Source: Micromonospora sp. CPCC 205371
GTDB taxonomy: Bacteria > Actinomycetota > Actinomycetes > Mycobacteriales > Micromonosporaceae
NCBI RefSeq assembly: GCF_026130045.1
Contig: NZ_JAIBNX010000004.1
Span: 1-54,474 of the forward strand
DNA: 54,474 nt
Direction of reading: 5' to 3'
Shown: positions 42,740-52,700 of the stretch, piece after piece
Position numbering within the stretch: position 1 is the stretch's first letter
Layout of the letters: every line of letters begins with the position of its first letter
The notes under the pieces: model-generated
Databases searched by the model: none
Seen by the model: only the letters and a program-made list of their open reading frames with translations
What the model was told of the DNA's origin: nothing
Made by a program: the position numbers and the translations under genes

Positions 42740-44731
42740 ATGAACGACGCCGCCCGCGCGGTGCCCCGCCTCGGCAAGATCGGGTACGGTGGGGACTACA
42801 CCCCCGAGCAGTGGCCCGAGCCCGTCTGGCACGAAGACGTGCGGCTCATGCGCGAAGCGGGCGTCAACCTGGTAAGCGTCGGGATCTTCGCATGGGCGCT
42901 GCTGGAGCCCGCCCCCGGCGAGTACGACTTCGGCTGGCTGGACCGCATCATCGCGATGCTGCACGACGGCGGCATCGCGGTCAACCTCGCCACCCCCACG
43001 GCCGCGCCGCCCGCCTGGTTCTTCCGGCGCCACCCGCAGGCCCGCCAGGTCACCCGGGAAGGGCAGGTACTCGGCGGCGGCGCCCGGCACGCGTTCTGTC
43101 CCAGCTCACCCGCGTACCGTGCGGCGGCCACGGGGATCACCGCGGAACTGGCGCGCCGCTACGGTGACCACCCGGCCCTGGTGCTGTGGCACGCGCACAA
43201 CGAGTACGGGTGGGCCAACTCGGCCTGCTACTGCGAGACCTCGGCAACCGCGTTCCGGCAGTGGCTGCGCCTGCGGTACGACACGCTCGACGCGCTCAAC
43301 GAGGCGTGGGGCACCACCTTCTGGGGCCAGCGGTACGGCGACTGGTCCGAGATCGACCCTCCCCGCGTCGCGCCGCCCGGCGTCAACCCGACCCAGCAGC
43401 TCGACTACCTTCGGTTCTCCTCCGACGAGTACCTGGCTTGCTTCCGCGCCGAGCGCGACGTGCTGCACCGGCTCGCACCAGGCGTGCCCGTGACGACCAA
43501 CTTCATGGTGCCCAACTGCAAGTGGATGGACTACTGGCGGTGGGCAGCCGAGGTCGACGTCGTCTCCAATGACCACTACCTGCAGGCCGAGCGGACCGAC
43601 AACCACATCGAGCTGGCCATGGCCGCCGACCTCACCCGGTCGGTCGCCGAGGGCCGGCCCTGGCTGCTCATGGAGCACTCCACCGGCGCGGTCAACTGGC
43701 AGCCCCGCAACATCGCCAAGACACCCGGTGAGATGCGCCGCAACAGCCTCGCCCACATCGCCCGCGGCGCCGACTCCGCGCTCTTCTTCCAGTGGCGCGC
43801 CTCCCGCTTCGGCGCGGAGAAGTTCCACTCGGCGATGCTTCCCCACGGTGGCACCAGCACGCGGATGTGGCGTGACGTCGTGCGGCTCGGCGCCGATCTG
43901 TCCAACCTGGACGAACTGGTCGGCACCCGGGTGGTGCCGGACATCGGCATCGTCTGGGACTGGGAGGCGTGGTGGGCCCTCGAACTGGAGTGGCGGCCGT
44001 CCGTCGACCTCGGCTATCTCGACAGGCTGTACGCGTACTACGAGCGCGCCTGGCGGGCCCACCGCACCGTCGACTTCGTCCGCCCGGAGGGCGACCTTTC
44101 CAGGTATCCGATGGTGCTGGTGCCGAGCCTGTACCTGATGTCGTCAGCAGCGGCGGCCAATCTGGCCGCCTACGTCCGGGACGGCGGAACGCTGATCGTT
44201 TCCTACTTCTCCGGCATCGTCGACGAGACGGATGCCGTGCACCCCGGCGGCTATCCAGGTGCCCTGCGCGACCTGCTCGGCCTGTCTGTGGAGGAGTTCT
44301 TGCCATTGCGGGCCGGTTCGGCCGTGCGGCTGGACGGTGACCTGACCGCGGATGTCTGGACCGAGCGGCTGGTCCTCGCCGGGGCCGAGCCGGTGCGGCG
44401 GTACCTGGACGGCCCCGCCGCTGGTGAACCCGCCGTCACCCGGCACCGCTTCGGCACGGGCAGCGCCTGGTATGTCTCCACCCGCCTGAACGGCCGCGAC
44501 CTCGACGCCGTGCTGGCCGAGGCCGGGCTGGTCCCCCGCGCTGGGCTGCCGGACGGCGTGGAGCTGGTCCGCCGGGTCGGCGACTCCGCCAGCTATCTCA
44601 TCGCCATCAACCACACCGGCCGCGACGTGGAACTGGCCGCCTCCGGTAAGGAACTGATCACCGGCGCCCCGTGCCACGGGACGCTACCGGTACCGGCCGG
44701 AGACGTCCGCGTGTTGCGCACCGCCTCCTGA
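42740..44731 (+). CDS. GH42 beta-galactosidase
   Basis: A 663-residue cytoplasmic enzyme without a signal peptide, in the usual GH42 size range. KIGYGGDYTPEQWPE is the standard N-terminus; general acid/base Glu155 lies in WHAHNEYGW and nucleophile Glu312 in LLMEHSTGAVNWQ, matching the spacing in characterised enzymes. The trimerisation and C-terminal beta-domains follow. It would hydrolyse galacto-oligosaccharides delivered by the adjacent importer. ATG 42740 has AGGAG upstream. Confidence 0.93.
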   Translation: MNDAARAVPRLGKIGYGGDYTPEQWPEPVWHEDVRLMREAGVNLVSVGIFAWALLEPAPGEYDFGWLDRIIAMLHDGGIAVNLATPTAAPPAWFFRRHPQARQVTREGQVLGGGARHAFCPSSPAYRAAATGITAELARRYGDHPALVLWHAHNEYGWANSACYCETSATAFRQWLRLRYDTLDALNEAWGTTFWGQRYGDWSEIDPPRVAPPGVNPTQQLDYLRFSSDEYLACFRAERDVLHRLAPGVPVTTNFMVPNCKWMDYWRWAAEVDVVSNDHYLQAERTDNHIELAMAADLTRSVAEGRPWLLMEHSTGAVNWQPRNIAKTPGEMRRNSLAHIARGADSALFFQWRASRFGAEKFHSAMLPHGGTSTRMWRDVVRLGADLSNLDELVGTRVVPDIGIVWDWEAWWALELEWRPSVDLGYLDRLYAYYERAWRAHRTVDFVRPEGDLSRYPMVLVPSLYLMSSAAAANLAAYVRDGGTLIVSYFSGIVDETDAVHPGGYPGALRDLLGLSVEEFLPLRAGSAVRLDGDLTADVWTERLVLAGAEPVRRYLDGPAAGEPAVTRHRFGTGSAWYVSTRLNGRDLDAVLAEAGLVPRAGLPDGVELVRRVGDSASYLIAINHTGRDVELAASGKELITGAPCHGTLPVPAGDVRVLRTAS

Positions 44732-44768
44732 GCTTGGACCTCGCGCGTATCCAGAGATGTATCAGGAA

Positions 44769-44796
44769 GTGTTACGGTCGGACGCATATTTGTCAA
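44769..44796 (-). promoter_or_regulatory. Promoter-like block shared with the PL11 promoter
   Basis: TTGACA and TAACAC on the minus strand, 16 nt apart, with GTCGGAC conserved in the spacer and ATCGA beyond the -35, repeat the block at 39173-39200. Here a transcript would run back into the end of GH42, so the block may instead be a regulatory site for the plus-strand GH53 gene at 44859. Confidence 0.45.
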
Positions 44797-44858
44797 TCGA
44801 CAGATCTCGACGTGCAAATGGTTCTGACGCCAGAGCCCGCACGGGTTAGGAGAAAGGT

Positions 44859-46778
44859 ATGGGGGTCAGGAACCCCGCCCGCAGAGCCGTGGCGGTGACC
44901 GCACTCGCCGCCATGGTGAGCGCGGGGATGCTCGCGGCGCCAACCCCGGCGCACGCCGTTTTCGGCACCGCGGACATCAAGCCCATCGAAAGCAACATCG
45001 CCGCCAAGTTCTGGGCCTCCGCGACGGCCAGCAGCGGCGCGTCCACCGCTCGCCTGGCCACCGACGGCGACCCGACGACCTCCTGGTACGCCGACGGCCC
45101 CGGCGCCCACCAGCGGCTGACTGTCGACCTTGGCGGCGCCTACGACAACCTGCGCAAGGTCAGGGTGGTCTTCCCGGACCGTGGCGCGGTGTACCGGTAC
45201 GTCGTCGAGGCGTCATCCGACGCTCGCCGGTGGAAGACGATAGCCGACCGATCCGGCAACCGAACCGTCTCGCGGGGGGCGGTGCACCTGTTCACCCGGC
45301 CAGATACGCGCTTCATCCGGCTCACGATCACCGGCGCGTCCCAGCACGCCAAGGTCGGCGTCAGCGAGATACAGGTCTTCAATTATCTGCGCGACGACCT
45401 CATCCTCGGGGCCGATCTGTCCTGGGTGGACGACTTCCAGACCCGGCAGTACTGGGTCGACCCCTTGGCCGCCGACCGAGGCGCCGGGCCACACCTGCTC
45501 GACGTGGCCAAGGATCGCGGCATGGAGTACGCCCGGCTGCGGATCTTCAACGAGCCAAGAGACGAGACCACCGGCGAACCAACGGCGATTCCACGCCAGG
45601 GCCCGGAGCGGTCGCTGCAGTCAGCTCGGTGGATCAAGGAACGTCGCATGGGCCTCGGCATCGACTTCCACTACGCGGACTCCTGGGCGGACCCGAGCAA
45701 GCAGCCGAAACCCCGCGCCTGGGCCGAGCTGGAGTTCGATGACCTGACCCAGGCGGTGTACGACTCCACCGCCGACTACCTGCGCCGGCTGATCCGGCAG
45801 GGCACCAGACCGGACAAGGTCGCCGTCGGTAACGAGATCATCAACGGCTTCATGTACGGCAGCGAGGCGGCCCTGATCGGCACGACCAATCCGCCGTACT
45901 TCGTCAACCAGGCCGACGTCTACCAGTCCAAGCCCGGCGGCGGCCTGCTGTGGCGGTACTGGGGCTCGACAGACCCGGTCGAGCAACAGCTGTACGACGA
46001 GGCGTGGGACCGCTTCACCACCCTGGCCGCATCCGGAATCGAGGCCGTCCGCGACGCGTCCCCGAAATCCAAGGTCGAGATCCACGTGATCGTCGATAGG
46101 AATCGGCTCGCCAAGACCATGGAGTTCTGGCACCAGTTCCTAACCCGGGTGAAGGCAAAGGGCCAGAACCCTGACGTGCTGGCCATCTCGTATTACCCGG
46201 AGTGGCACGGCACGCCTGAGGCGCTGGACCTCAACCTGCACACGATGACGACGACATACCCCGACTACGAGATCGAGGTCGCGGAGACCTCCTATCCCGC
46301 GTCCGGCGGCGACGGCTCACCGCTGCCCAACTCGCCCTTCCCGCGCACCATCCAGGGCCAGGCGGACGCGATCCAGCGGGTCTTCCAGGCCGCCAACGAT
46401 GTGGTGAACAACCAGGGCACCGGAGTGCTGGTCTGGGAGCCGGCGGGATGGCAGACGATGTTCCGCGCTGTGCCAGAGCTGCCCAACACCTGGGAGCCGC
46501 ACGCGTCCATCAACGTGTTCAACGCGAGCCGAGCCAAGCACATCCTGGAGGACACCGTCTACAGAGCCACCAGGGTTGGCGGGGTGCCGGCACTGCCCTC
46601 CTCCGTCCGCGTGCTCGTCACCGCGAGGGGTGCCGTCATCACTGTCCCCGTCCGATGGCAGGCGCTGCCGGTCGGGGCGACAGACGTGCCAGGTGAGGTG
46701 GCCGTCACCGGCATGACCAGGTTCGGTGCCGTAACGGCGGTCATCGACGTTGTCGAGCGTCCCGGGGCGCTTTCCTGA
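44859..46778 (+). CDS. Secreted CBM32-GH53 endo-beta-1,4-galactanase with Ig-like tail
   Basis: A 639-residue exported enzyme. AGGAGAAAGG precedes ATG 44859. Order: signal peptide (1-33), F5/8-type C/CBM32 domain about 40-176 (WYADGPGAHQRLTVDLGG, VYRYVVEASSDARRWKTI, FIRLTITGASQHAKVGVSEIQVF), GH53 barrel about 182-560 with acid/base Glu326 (VGNEIING) and nucleophile Glu476 (VAETSYP), and a C-terminal bacterial Ig-like Big_4 domain about 575-639. It has an insertion of about 60 residues relative to the window's other GH53 between the two catalytic residues. Confidence 0.92.
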   Translation: MGVRNPARRAVAVTALAAMVSAGMLAAPTPAHAVFGTADIKPIESNIAAKFWASATASSGASTARLATDGDPTTSWYADGPGAHQRLTVDLGGAYDNLRKVRVVFPDRGAVYRYVVEASSDARRWKTIADRSGNRTVSRGAVHLFTRPDTRFIRLTITGASQHAKVGVSEIQVFNYLRDDLILGADLSWVDDFQTRQYWVDPLAADRGAGPHLLDVAKDRGMEYARLRIFNEPRDETTGEPTAIPRQGPERSLQSARWIKERRMGLGIDFHYADSWADPSKQPKPRAWAELEFDDLTQAVYDSTADYLRRLIRQGTRPDKVAVGNEIINGFMYGSEAALIGTTNPPYFVNQADVYQSKPGGGLLWRYWGSTDPVEQQLYDEAWDRFTTLAASGIEAVRDASPKSKVEIHVIVDRNRLAKTMEFWHQFLTRVKAKGQNPDVLAISYYPEWHGTPEALDLNLHTMTTTYPDYEIEVAETSYPASGGDGSPLPNSPFPRTIQGQADAIQRVFQAANDVVNNQGTGVLVWEPAGWQTMFRAVPELPNTWEPHASINVFNASRAKHILEDTVYRATRVGGVPALPSSVRVLVTARGAVITVPVRWQALPVGATDVPGEVAVTGMTRFGAVTAVIDVVERPGALS

Positions 46779-46865
46779 CGCCCAACCTGTAGCGGCCCGA
46801 TCTGCTGGCCGGGGGAACACGGCGTCCGCGTAAAGGCCCGGAGCGGTAGAACACGATCCAGTTAC

Positions 46866-47924
46866 TTAGAAGTCGAACTGGTCGATGTTGGAGGCGTCGA
46901 AGACGGTCGGCGGGCCGAGCACGACCACGCTGTCCGGACCGATGGTGTACTCGCCGAGCTTGCCAGCGGTGAACTTCTCGCCCTCCTTGCCGGTGATGAT
47001 GCCCGAGGCCAAAGCCGCACCAGCGTAAGCGGCGAGGTAACCGAGGTCGGCCGGGTTCCACAGCGCGAAGTTCTTCACCGTGCCGTCCTTGACGAACTCA
47101 CGCATCTGATTCGGGGTACCCAGCCCAGTCAAGACCACCTTGCCCTTGTACTGCGAACCCGACAAGTACCGCGCCGCCGCAGCCACCCCCACCGTCGTGG
47201 GCGAGATGATGCCCTTCAGGTCCGGATACGACGACAACAGCCCCTGAGTCTCCTGGAACGACTTCTGGTCATCGTCGTTGCCGTACGCGACCGTCACCAG
47301 CTCGATCTTGCTGTACTCCGACTTCTTCAGCTCAGTCTTCATCAGCTCGATCCAAGCGTTCTGGTTCGTCGCGTTCGCCGTCGCCGACAGGATCGCGATC
47401 TTCCCCGCACCGCCGATCTGATCGGAGATCAGCTTCACCTGGTTCTCCGCGATACCCTGCGCCGTGACCTGGTTGACGAACAGATCCCGGCAATCCTTGT
47501 TAGTGTCCGAGTCGAACGTGACCACCTTCGCCCCACCCTGCCGGGCCTGCTTGACGGCGCCACAGATAGCGTTCGGATCGTTGGCCGACACCGCGATAAC
47601 ATCCGAGCCCTGCTGCGTCAGAGTGTTCAAATAGGACACCTGCGACGACGCCGACGCCTCCGACGGGCCGACCTCCTTGTACTCCCCCTTGAACTCCTCC
47701 ACCGCGGCCTTGCCACCATTGTCCGACACGGTGAAGTACGGGTTGTTCACCTGCTTGGGCAAGAACGCGACGCTCAGACCTTCCTTGATCTCGCCCGACG
47801 CCCCAGCGCTGGCGTCACCGCCCGCCGCCGGAGTGTCACCTCCGTCGTCGCTGGCGCACGCGGCGGCGGTCAGCAGCAGCGCCGAGAGCGTAAGCAGGGA
47901 TACACCGTTACGTATGGCTCGCAT
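46866..47924 (-). CDS. rhaS: Rhamnose-type ABC importer binding protein (RhaS-like lipoprotein)
   Basis: A 352-residue lipoprotein (lipobox LTAAACA). ATG 47924 has AAAGGA 7 nt upstream. It is a type-1 pentose/hexose-binding fold (VAFLPKQVNNPYFTVSDNGG, GSDVIAVSANDPNAICGAVKQARQGG, VVTFDSDTNKDCRDLFVNQ). The CRDLFVNQ and VLTGLGTPNQMREFV features match RhaS rather than RbsB. It is the last gene of the transporter operon. Rhamnose as cargo is supported by the PL11 and GH78 genes nearby; the autoinducer-2 type LsrB is the main alternative. Confidence 0.75.
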   Translation of the reverse strand: MRAIRNGVSLLTLSALLLTAAACASDDGGDTPAAGGDASAGASGEIKEGLSVAFLPKQVNNPYFTVSDNGGKAAVEEFKGEYKEVGPSEASASSQVSYLNTLTQQGSDVIAVSANDPNAICGAVKQARQGGAKVVTFDSDTNKDCRDLFVNQVTAQGIAENQVKLISDQIGGAGKIAILSATANATNQNAWIELMKTELKKSEYSKIELVTVAYGNDDDQKSFQETQGLLSSYPDLKGIISPTTVGVAAAARYLSGSQYKGKVVLTGLGTPNQMREFVKDGTVKNFALWNPADLGYLAAYAGAALASGIITGKEGEKFTAGKLGEYTIGPDSVVVLGPPTVFDASNIDQFDF

Positions 47925-47956
47925 GGCAGGTCCTTTCATCGCGCGGTAAGGAGGAA

Positions 47957-48925
47957 TCAGGCGGGTCGTCGCCGGCGCAGCCGATCGCGCAGCATGCTGG
48001 CGGCATTGGGACCGACGACCGAGATGATCAGCAGGGTGCCGGTGACGACGGTGAGCGTGTCGGCCGGCACGTCGGCCAGTTGCAGGGCGTTTCGCAGGGT
48101 GATCAGCAGCAGCACACCGGCCAGGACCCCGCCCAGCGTGCCGCGACCGCCGAAGATGGAGACCCCGCCGAGCAGCACCGCGGCCACGACGGCCAGTTCC
48201 AGGCCGGCACCGTTGTCGGCGCGGGCGGACGCGTACCGCATCGTCCAGAAGAACCCGGCGAGCGAGGCGACCGCGCCGGTGACCACGAACAGCCAGAACT
48301 TCGTCTTGGCTACGGAGATGCCGGAGAAGGTGGCGGCCTGGTCGTTGTTGCCCATGGCGAACAGCGCCCGCCCGATCGGGGTCGCGTGCAGCACGACACC
48401 GAAAACGACCGCCAGGCCGAGCACCACCAGCGCCACCCACGGCACCGTGGTGCCCGGCAGCGGCTCGATGAACGTGCCGGTCCAGGAGAACGGGAAGTCG
48501 GCGACCGCCCGATCGCCGAGCACCACGTAGGACAGTCCTCTGTAGAGGGCCAGCGTGCCGATGGTGACCGCGAGGGAAGGCAGCCCGAACCCGGTGACGA
48601 ACAACCCGTTGACGGCGCCGCAGGCCACGCCGAGCAGCACCACGAGCGGCAGGATCAGCGGCAGCGGCGTACCGGACAGCCACAGCTGGCCCATGACAGC
48701 GCTGGACAGGCCCAGCACGCTGGCCACCGACAGGTCGATCTCGCCGGTGATGATGACCAGGGTCATCGGCAGCGCGATCAGCGCGATCGGGATGACGTCT
48801 AGCAGCAGGAAGCCCCAGAAGCGGGAGGTGGCGAAGCCGTCAACCAGCACCGAGGAGGCCACGACCACCAGCGCCAGCACGGCCACGACCAGGACGTCCC
48901 AGGTGCCCAGTCGCTTACGCACCAC
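47957..48925 (-). CDS. Rhamnose-type ABC importer permease
   Basis: A 322-residue permease of the RbsC family with about nine hydrophobic segments (ITGEIDLSVASVLGLSSAVMG, LGGVSIFGGRGTLGGVLAGVLLL). Paired with the next upstream permease, a two-permease arrangement characteristic of RhaP/RhaQ and LsrC/LsrD systems. It overlaps the preceding gene by 11 nt. Confidence 0.85.
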   Translation of the reverse strand: MVRKRLGTWDVLVVAVLALVVVASSVLVDGFATSRFWGFLLLDVIPIALIALPMTLVIITGEIDLSVASVLGLSSAVMGQLWLSGTPLPLILPLVVLLGVACGAVNGLFVTGFGLPSLAVTIGTLALYRGLSYVVLGDRAVADFPFSWTGTFIEPLPGTTVPWVALVVLGLAVVFGVVLHATPIGRALFAMGNNDQAATFSGISVAKTKFWLFVVTGAVASLAGFFWTMRYASARADNGAGLELAVVAAVLLGGVSIFGGRGTLGGVLAGVLLLITLRNALQLADVPADTLTVVTGTLLIISVVGPNAASMLRDRLRRRRPA

Positions 48926-49961
48926 GGGCCCTCCTTCCCCTCAGCCGTCGGGCGATCCGGGCGGTCAGCGCCCGGTCCAGGCCGATCGCGGCCAGGATCA
49001 GCGAGCCGACGACGGCCTGCTGCCAGAACGGGTCTATGCGCAGCACCGGCAAGGCGGCGCCCATTGTGGACAGCAACACCGCGCCCAGTGCCGCCCCGTA
49101 CACCGAGCCGCTGCCGCCGAAGATGGCCACCCCGCCGACCACGACCGCGGCGACCACGTTGAGCTCGATGCTGGTGCCGGCGGCGGCGTCGAGGGTGCCG
49201 AACCGGGCCGCGTACAGCACGCCGGCCAGCCCTGCCAGGGCGCCGGAGACGGTCATGGCGGTGAACACCCGCCACCCGACCGGGATACCGGACAGGCGTG
49301 CGGCGTCCGGGTCCGAGCCGATCGCGTACATCTCCCGCCCGGACCGGTACGAGCGCAGGTAGAACCCGGCGATCAGCAGCACCGCGACCGCGAACAGCGC
49401 CAGGACGGGCACGCCGAGCACGACGGCGGTGCCCATCCGCTTGAACCCGCTGGGCATGTCGGCCGCGTTGATCTGCTGCCCGGCAGCCCATGAGTAGTCC
49501 AGCCCCCGAAACACGTACAGGGTGCCGAGGGTGACCACGAGCGCCGGTACGCGGGCGATGGCGATCAGGGCGCCGTTGACCGCGCCGCACAGCACACCGA
49601 GCCCGACACCGGCGAGGATGGCCAGCACGATCGGCGCGTCCGGCATCGCCAGAAACAGCTTTCCGGTCGCGAACGCCGACAGCCCCAGCACCGACCCGAC
49701 CGACAGGTCGACGTTGCGCGTGATCACCACGATCGTCTGGCCGACCGCCAGGACCACCAGGATGGTGGCGCCGAGCATCAGATCCTTGCGGGACTGCGCG
49801 GAGAGGAACCGCGAGTTCGAGATCGTCGTGACGGCGACCAGCAGCACCAGCGCGAGGGCGATGCCGAGCTCCCGTATGACGAACAGGCGGCGGGCACCGC
49901 GCACGTCTCCGCGCGCGCGTGGCGGCGACGCTCCCTGGGCCGGCTTGGTCGCTGTGGTCAT
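48915..49961 (-). CDS. Rhamnose-type ABC importer permease
   Basis: A 348-residue permease of the same family ([43 protein letters not shown]) with a longer cytoplasmic N-terminus. Its start overlaps the ATPase stop by 4 nt (ATGA). Confidence 0.85.
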   Translation of the reverse strand: MTTATKPAQGASPPRARGDVRGARRLFVIRELGIALALVLLVAVTTISNSRFLSAQSRKDLMLGATILVVLAVGQTIVVITRNVDLSVGSVLGLSAFATGKLFLAMPDAPIVLAILAGVGLGVLCGAVNGALIAIARVPALVVTLGTLYVFRGLDYSWAAGQQINAADMPSGFKRMGTAVVLGVPVLALFAVAVLLIAGFYLRSYRSGREMYAIGSDPDAARLSGIPVGWRVFTAMTVSGALAGLAGVLYAARFGTLDAAAGTSIELNVVAAVVVGGVAIFGGSGSVYGAALGAVLLSTMGAALPVLRIDPFWQQAVVGSLILAAIGLDRALTARIARRLRGRRARGA

Positions 49962-51475
49962 GACCGGCCCGCCTGACCGGTGGCGGCGAGCATCACCGAC
50001 TCCTCGTCGGCCGCGTCCCGGGCGATCTCCTCGACCAGCCGGCCCTCGTGCATGACCAGCACCCGGTCGGCCATGCCGAGCACCTCAGGCAGCTCGCTGG
50101 AGACCATCAGCACGGCGACGCCCTCGCCGGCCAGTTGCGACATCAGCCGGTGCACCTCCGCCTTGGTTCCCACGTCGATGCCGCGAGTCGGCTCGTCGAC
50201 GATGAGCACCTTCGGGTTGGTGGACAGCCACTTGGCCAGTACCACCTTCTGCTGGTTGCCACCGGACAATGTGGACACCGGGTCGGACAGGTGGCCGACC
50301 TTGACCTGGAGCAGCCGCGTCCAGCGGTGCGCGTCCTCGCGCTCCACGCGGGGCCCGAGCAGGCCCAGCCGCGACAGCGACCAGCGGCGGGTGAGGGTCA
50401 CGTTGCGCTCGATGGGCAGCTCCATCACCAGGCCCTGCTGCCGGCGGTCTTCCGGTACGAGCGCCACACCCGCGGCCATCGCGGCGGCCAGCCGGCCGCG
50501 CGGCAGTCGCTGCCCGTCCACCAGAACCTCGCCGGAGTCGTACCGGTCGACGCCGAAAACCGCCCGGACCACCTCGCTGCGACCGGCGCCGACCAGACCC
50601 GCCAGCGCCACGATCTCGCCGGCGCGCACCTCGAAGCTGACCGCGTCGAACACCCCGGCCCGGGTGAGGCCACGCACGCGGAGGACCGCGTCACCAACCT
50701 GGGTGTCCTGCCTGGGGTACAGCTGGGAGACCTCGCGCCCGACCATCCGGCGCACCACCTGGCCGACGGTCAGCTCGGCGACCGGGTCGGTCGACACCCA
50801 GCGCCCGTCCCGCATGACCGTGACCCGGTCGCACAGCGCGAACACCTCGTCGAACCGGTGCGAGATGAACAGGATCGCGGCGCCGGACTCGCGCAGCGAC
50901 CGCACGACGGCGAACAGCCGCTCGACCTCCACGCCGGACAGCGCCGCGGTCGGTTCGTCCATGACCAGCACCCGCGCGTCGAACGACAGCGCCTTGGCGA
51001 TCTCGACCAGTTGCTGGTCGGCGATGGAGAGGCCACGCGCCGGGCGGTCGGGATCAATCTGTACGCCCAGCTGCGCGAACAGCTCCCGGGTGCGCCGCCG
51101 CATCGCCGCGGTGTCGATGCGCCGCAGACCGCGTAGCGGCTGCCGGCCCATGAAGATGTTCTCCGTGACCGACAGGTCGGGAAACAGCGTCGGCTCCTGG
51201 TAGATCACGGCGATACCGGCCGCGCGAGCGCCTGCCGGCCCGCCCAACACCGTGGGCTGCCCGCCGAGCGCCAGCACGCCCTCGTCCGGCGCGTGTACGC
51301 CGGCGAGGACCTTCACCAGCGTCGACTTGCCCGCCCCGTTCTCGCCTACCAGGCCGTGCACCTCGCCGGCGCGCAACTCCAGCCGCCCGTCGAGCAGCGC
51401 GTGAACGGCACCGAAGGACTTACGCGCGCCGGCGAGGGTAAGCACGGGTGTGTCGTTCGTGGTCTGCTCGGGCAT
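49958..51475 (-). CDS. rhaT: Rhamnose-type ABC importer ATPase (RhaT-like)
   Basis: A 505-residue two-domain ATPase of the RbsA/RhaT type. The first half has Walker [10 protein letters not shown], signature [15 protein letters not shown] and Walker [12 protein letters not shown]. The second has the degenerate Walker [10 protein letters not shown] and the signature [15 protein letters not shown]. First gene of the minus-strand operon, divergent from lacI, with operators directly upstream. Confidence 0.88.
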   Translation of the reverse strand: MPEQTTNDTPVLTLAGARKSFGAVHALLDGRLELRAGEVHGLVGENGAGKSTLVKVLAGVHAPDEGVLALGGQPTVLGGPAGARAAGIAVIYQEPTLFPDLSVTENIFMGRQPLRGLRRIDTAAMRRRTRELFAQLGVQIDPDRPARGLSIADQQLVEIAKALSFDARVLVMDEPTAALSGVEVERLFAVVRSLRESGAAILFISHRFDEVFALCDRVTVMRDGRWVSTDPVAELTVGQVVRRMVGREVSQLYPRQDTQVGDAVLRVRGLTRAGVFDAVSFEVRAGEIVALAGLVGAGRSEVVRAVFGVDRYDSGEVLVDGQRLPRGRLAAAMAAGVALVPEDRRQQGLVMELPIERNVTLTRRWSLSRLGLLGPRVEREDAHRWTRLLQVKVGHLSDPVSTLSGGNQQKVVLAKWLSTNPKVLIVDEPTRGIDVGTKAEVHRLMSQLAGEGVAVLMVSSELPEVLGMADRVLVMHEGRLVEEIARDAADEESVMLAATGQAGRS

Positions 51476-51493
51476 GCGGCCTCCAAGCGGTGA

Positions 51494-51556
51494 TGAAACG
51501 ATTCATCGACCTGATCTGTAAAACGTTAAACACGCACCTCCGGTCGGGTCAAGAGT
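51494..51556 (-). promoter_or_regulatory. Rhamnose-operon promoter with two LacI-type operators
   Basis: On the minus strand TTGACC (51556-51551) and a TTAACG-like -10 lie about 17 nt apart. TGTAAAACGTTAAACA (51517-51532) overlaps the -10, and TGAAACGATTCA (51494-51505) lies between it and the ATPase start. An inverted repeat with CGGG arms at 51563-51585 lies just outside. Confidence 0.6.
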
Positions 51557-51642
51557 TTCGAGCGGGTTACCGAATCGTTAGCCCGCCCCGGGCTGGCCAC
51601 ATGGGGACACACCCCTACACCCAGCGCCGGAGCGCGATTACC

Positions 51643-51656
51643 TTGAACGATTCATG
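51643..51656. promoter_or_regulatory. LacI operator overlapping the lacI start codon
   Basis: TTGAACGATTCATG shares AACGATTCAT with the site at 51494-51507 and includes the ATG of the lacI gene, predicting autoregulation. Confidence 0.6.
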
Positions 51657-52700
51657 GAAGCGCGGGACAGACACCTCACCAGGCCGGCCGCCAGCGTCCG
51701 CGATGTCGCCATTCGCGCGGGCGTTTCGGTCGGCACCGTGTCGAACGTCCTCAACAAACCCGACATCGTCACGCCGACGACCCGCTCCCGCGTCCTGGCC
51801 GCGATCCAGGAGCTGGGTTTCGTACGCAACGACGCCGCCCGCCACCTGCGGCGAGGCCGTGGTCGCACCCTCGGCCTGGTCGTACTCGACGTGGCCAACC
51901 CGTTCTTCACCGACGTCGCCAAGGGCGTGGAGTACACGACCGGCAGGGCCGGGCTGGCGGTCATCTTCTGCAACAGCGACGGCGACCTGGCCAAGGAGAA
52001 CGCGTACCTGGACCTGCTCGAGGAGCAACGGGTCCGTGGTGTCCTGATCACACCGATCGACGACGCCAGCGAACGCCTGCAACGGTTGCGCGACCACGGG
52101 GTGTGCGTGGTCATGCTGGACCGCACGTCCACCAACGCCGACGCGTGCTCGGTCTCCGTCGACGATCACCTCGGCGGGCAGCTCGCCATCCGGCACCTGA
52201 TCGAAAACGGCCACCGGCGGATCGCGTTCGTCGGTGGCTCCGCCCTGCAACAGGTGCGGGACCGCCACCGCGGCGCACAGCAGGCACTGGTCGACGCCGG
52301 CCTGGAACCGCGGTCGCTGCAGAGGGTCGACACTCCCACCCTCACCGTGGCAGCCGGACGCGACGCCGCCGCCCGCATCCTCGGATTGCCGCGGCAGGCG
52401 CGCGCCACCGCGGTGTTCTGCGCCAACGACCTGCTGGCGCTGGGCGTGCTGCAGGGCCTGACCCGCCAGCGCGTTCGCGTGCCCGACGACATCGCCCTCG
52501 TCGGGTACGACGACATCGACTTCGCCGCGGCCGCCGCCGTCCCGCTGACCTCGGTGCGCCAACCCCGCCAACGCCTCGGCCAGACGGCCGCGACGCTGTT
52601 GTTGGAGGAGGCCGACAAACCGGAAGAACACCAGCACCAGCAGGTGGTCTTCGACCCGGAACTGGTCGTACGCGAGTCAAGCCTGCACCGGCTCCCTTGA
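51654..52700 (+). CDS. LacI-family transcriptional regulator
   Basis: A 348-residue repressor: SVRDVAIRAGVSVGTVSNVLNKPDIVTPTTRSRVLAAIQELGFVRNDAARHLRRG is a complete LacI helix-turn-helix and hinge, followed by a sugar-binding core (TLGLVVLDVANPFFTDVAKGVEY, GYDDIDFAAAAAVPLTSVRQP). It is divergent from the rhamnose importer and most likely controls it, with rhamnose or a metabolite as inducer. Its 3' end overlaps the convergent GH1 gene by 24 nt. ATG 51654 has no strong ribosome site. Confidence 0.9.
   Translation: MEARDRHLTRPAASVRDVAIRAGVSVGTVSNVLNKPDIVTPTTRSRVLAAIQELGFVRNDAARHLRRGRGRTLGLVVLDVANPFFTDVAKGVEYTTGRAGLAVIFCNSDGDLAKENAYLDLLEEQRVRGVLITPIDDASERLQRLRDHGVCVVMLDRTSTNADACSVSVDDHLGGQLAIRHLIENGHRRIAFVGGSALQQVRDRHRGAQQALVDAGLEPRSLQRVDTPTLTVAAGRDAAARILGLPRQARATAVFCANDLLALGVLQGLTRQRVRVPDDIALVGYDDIDFAAAAAVPLTSVRQPRQRLGQTAATLLLEEADKPEEHQHQQVVFDPELVVRESSLHRLP

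Noticed and set aside
46866-48683. A 605-codon minus-strand frame extending the RhaS-like protein upstream
   Set aside because: The extension lies over the permease gene in another frame and is low-complexity; the lipoprotein signal and ribosome site fix the start at 47924.
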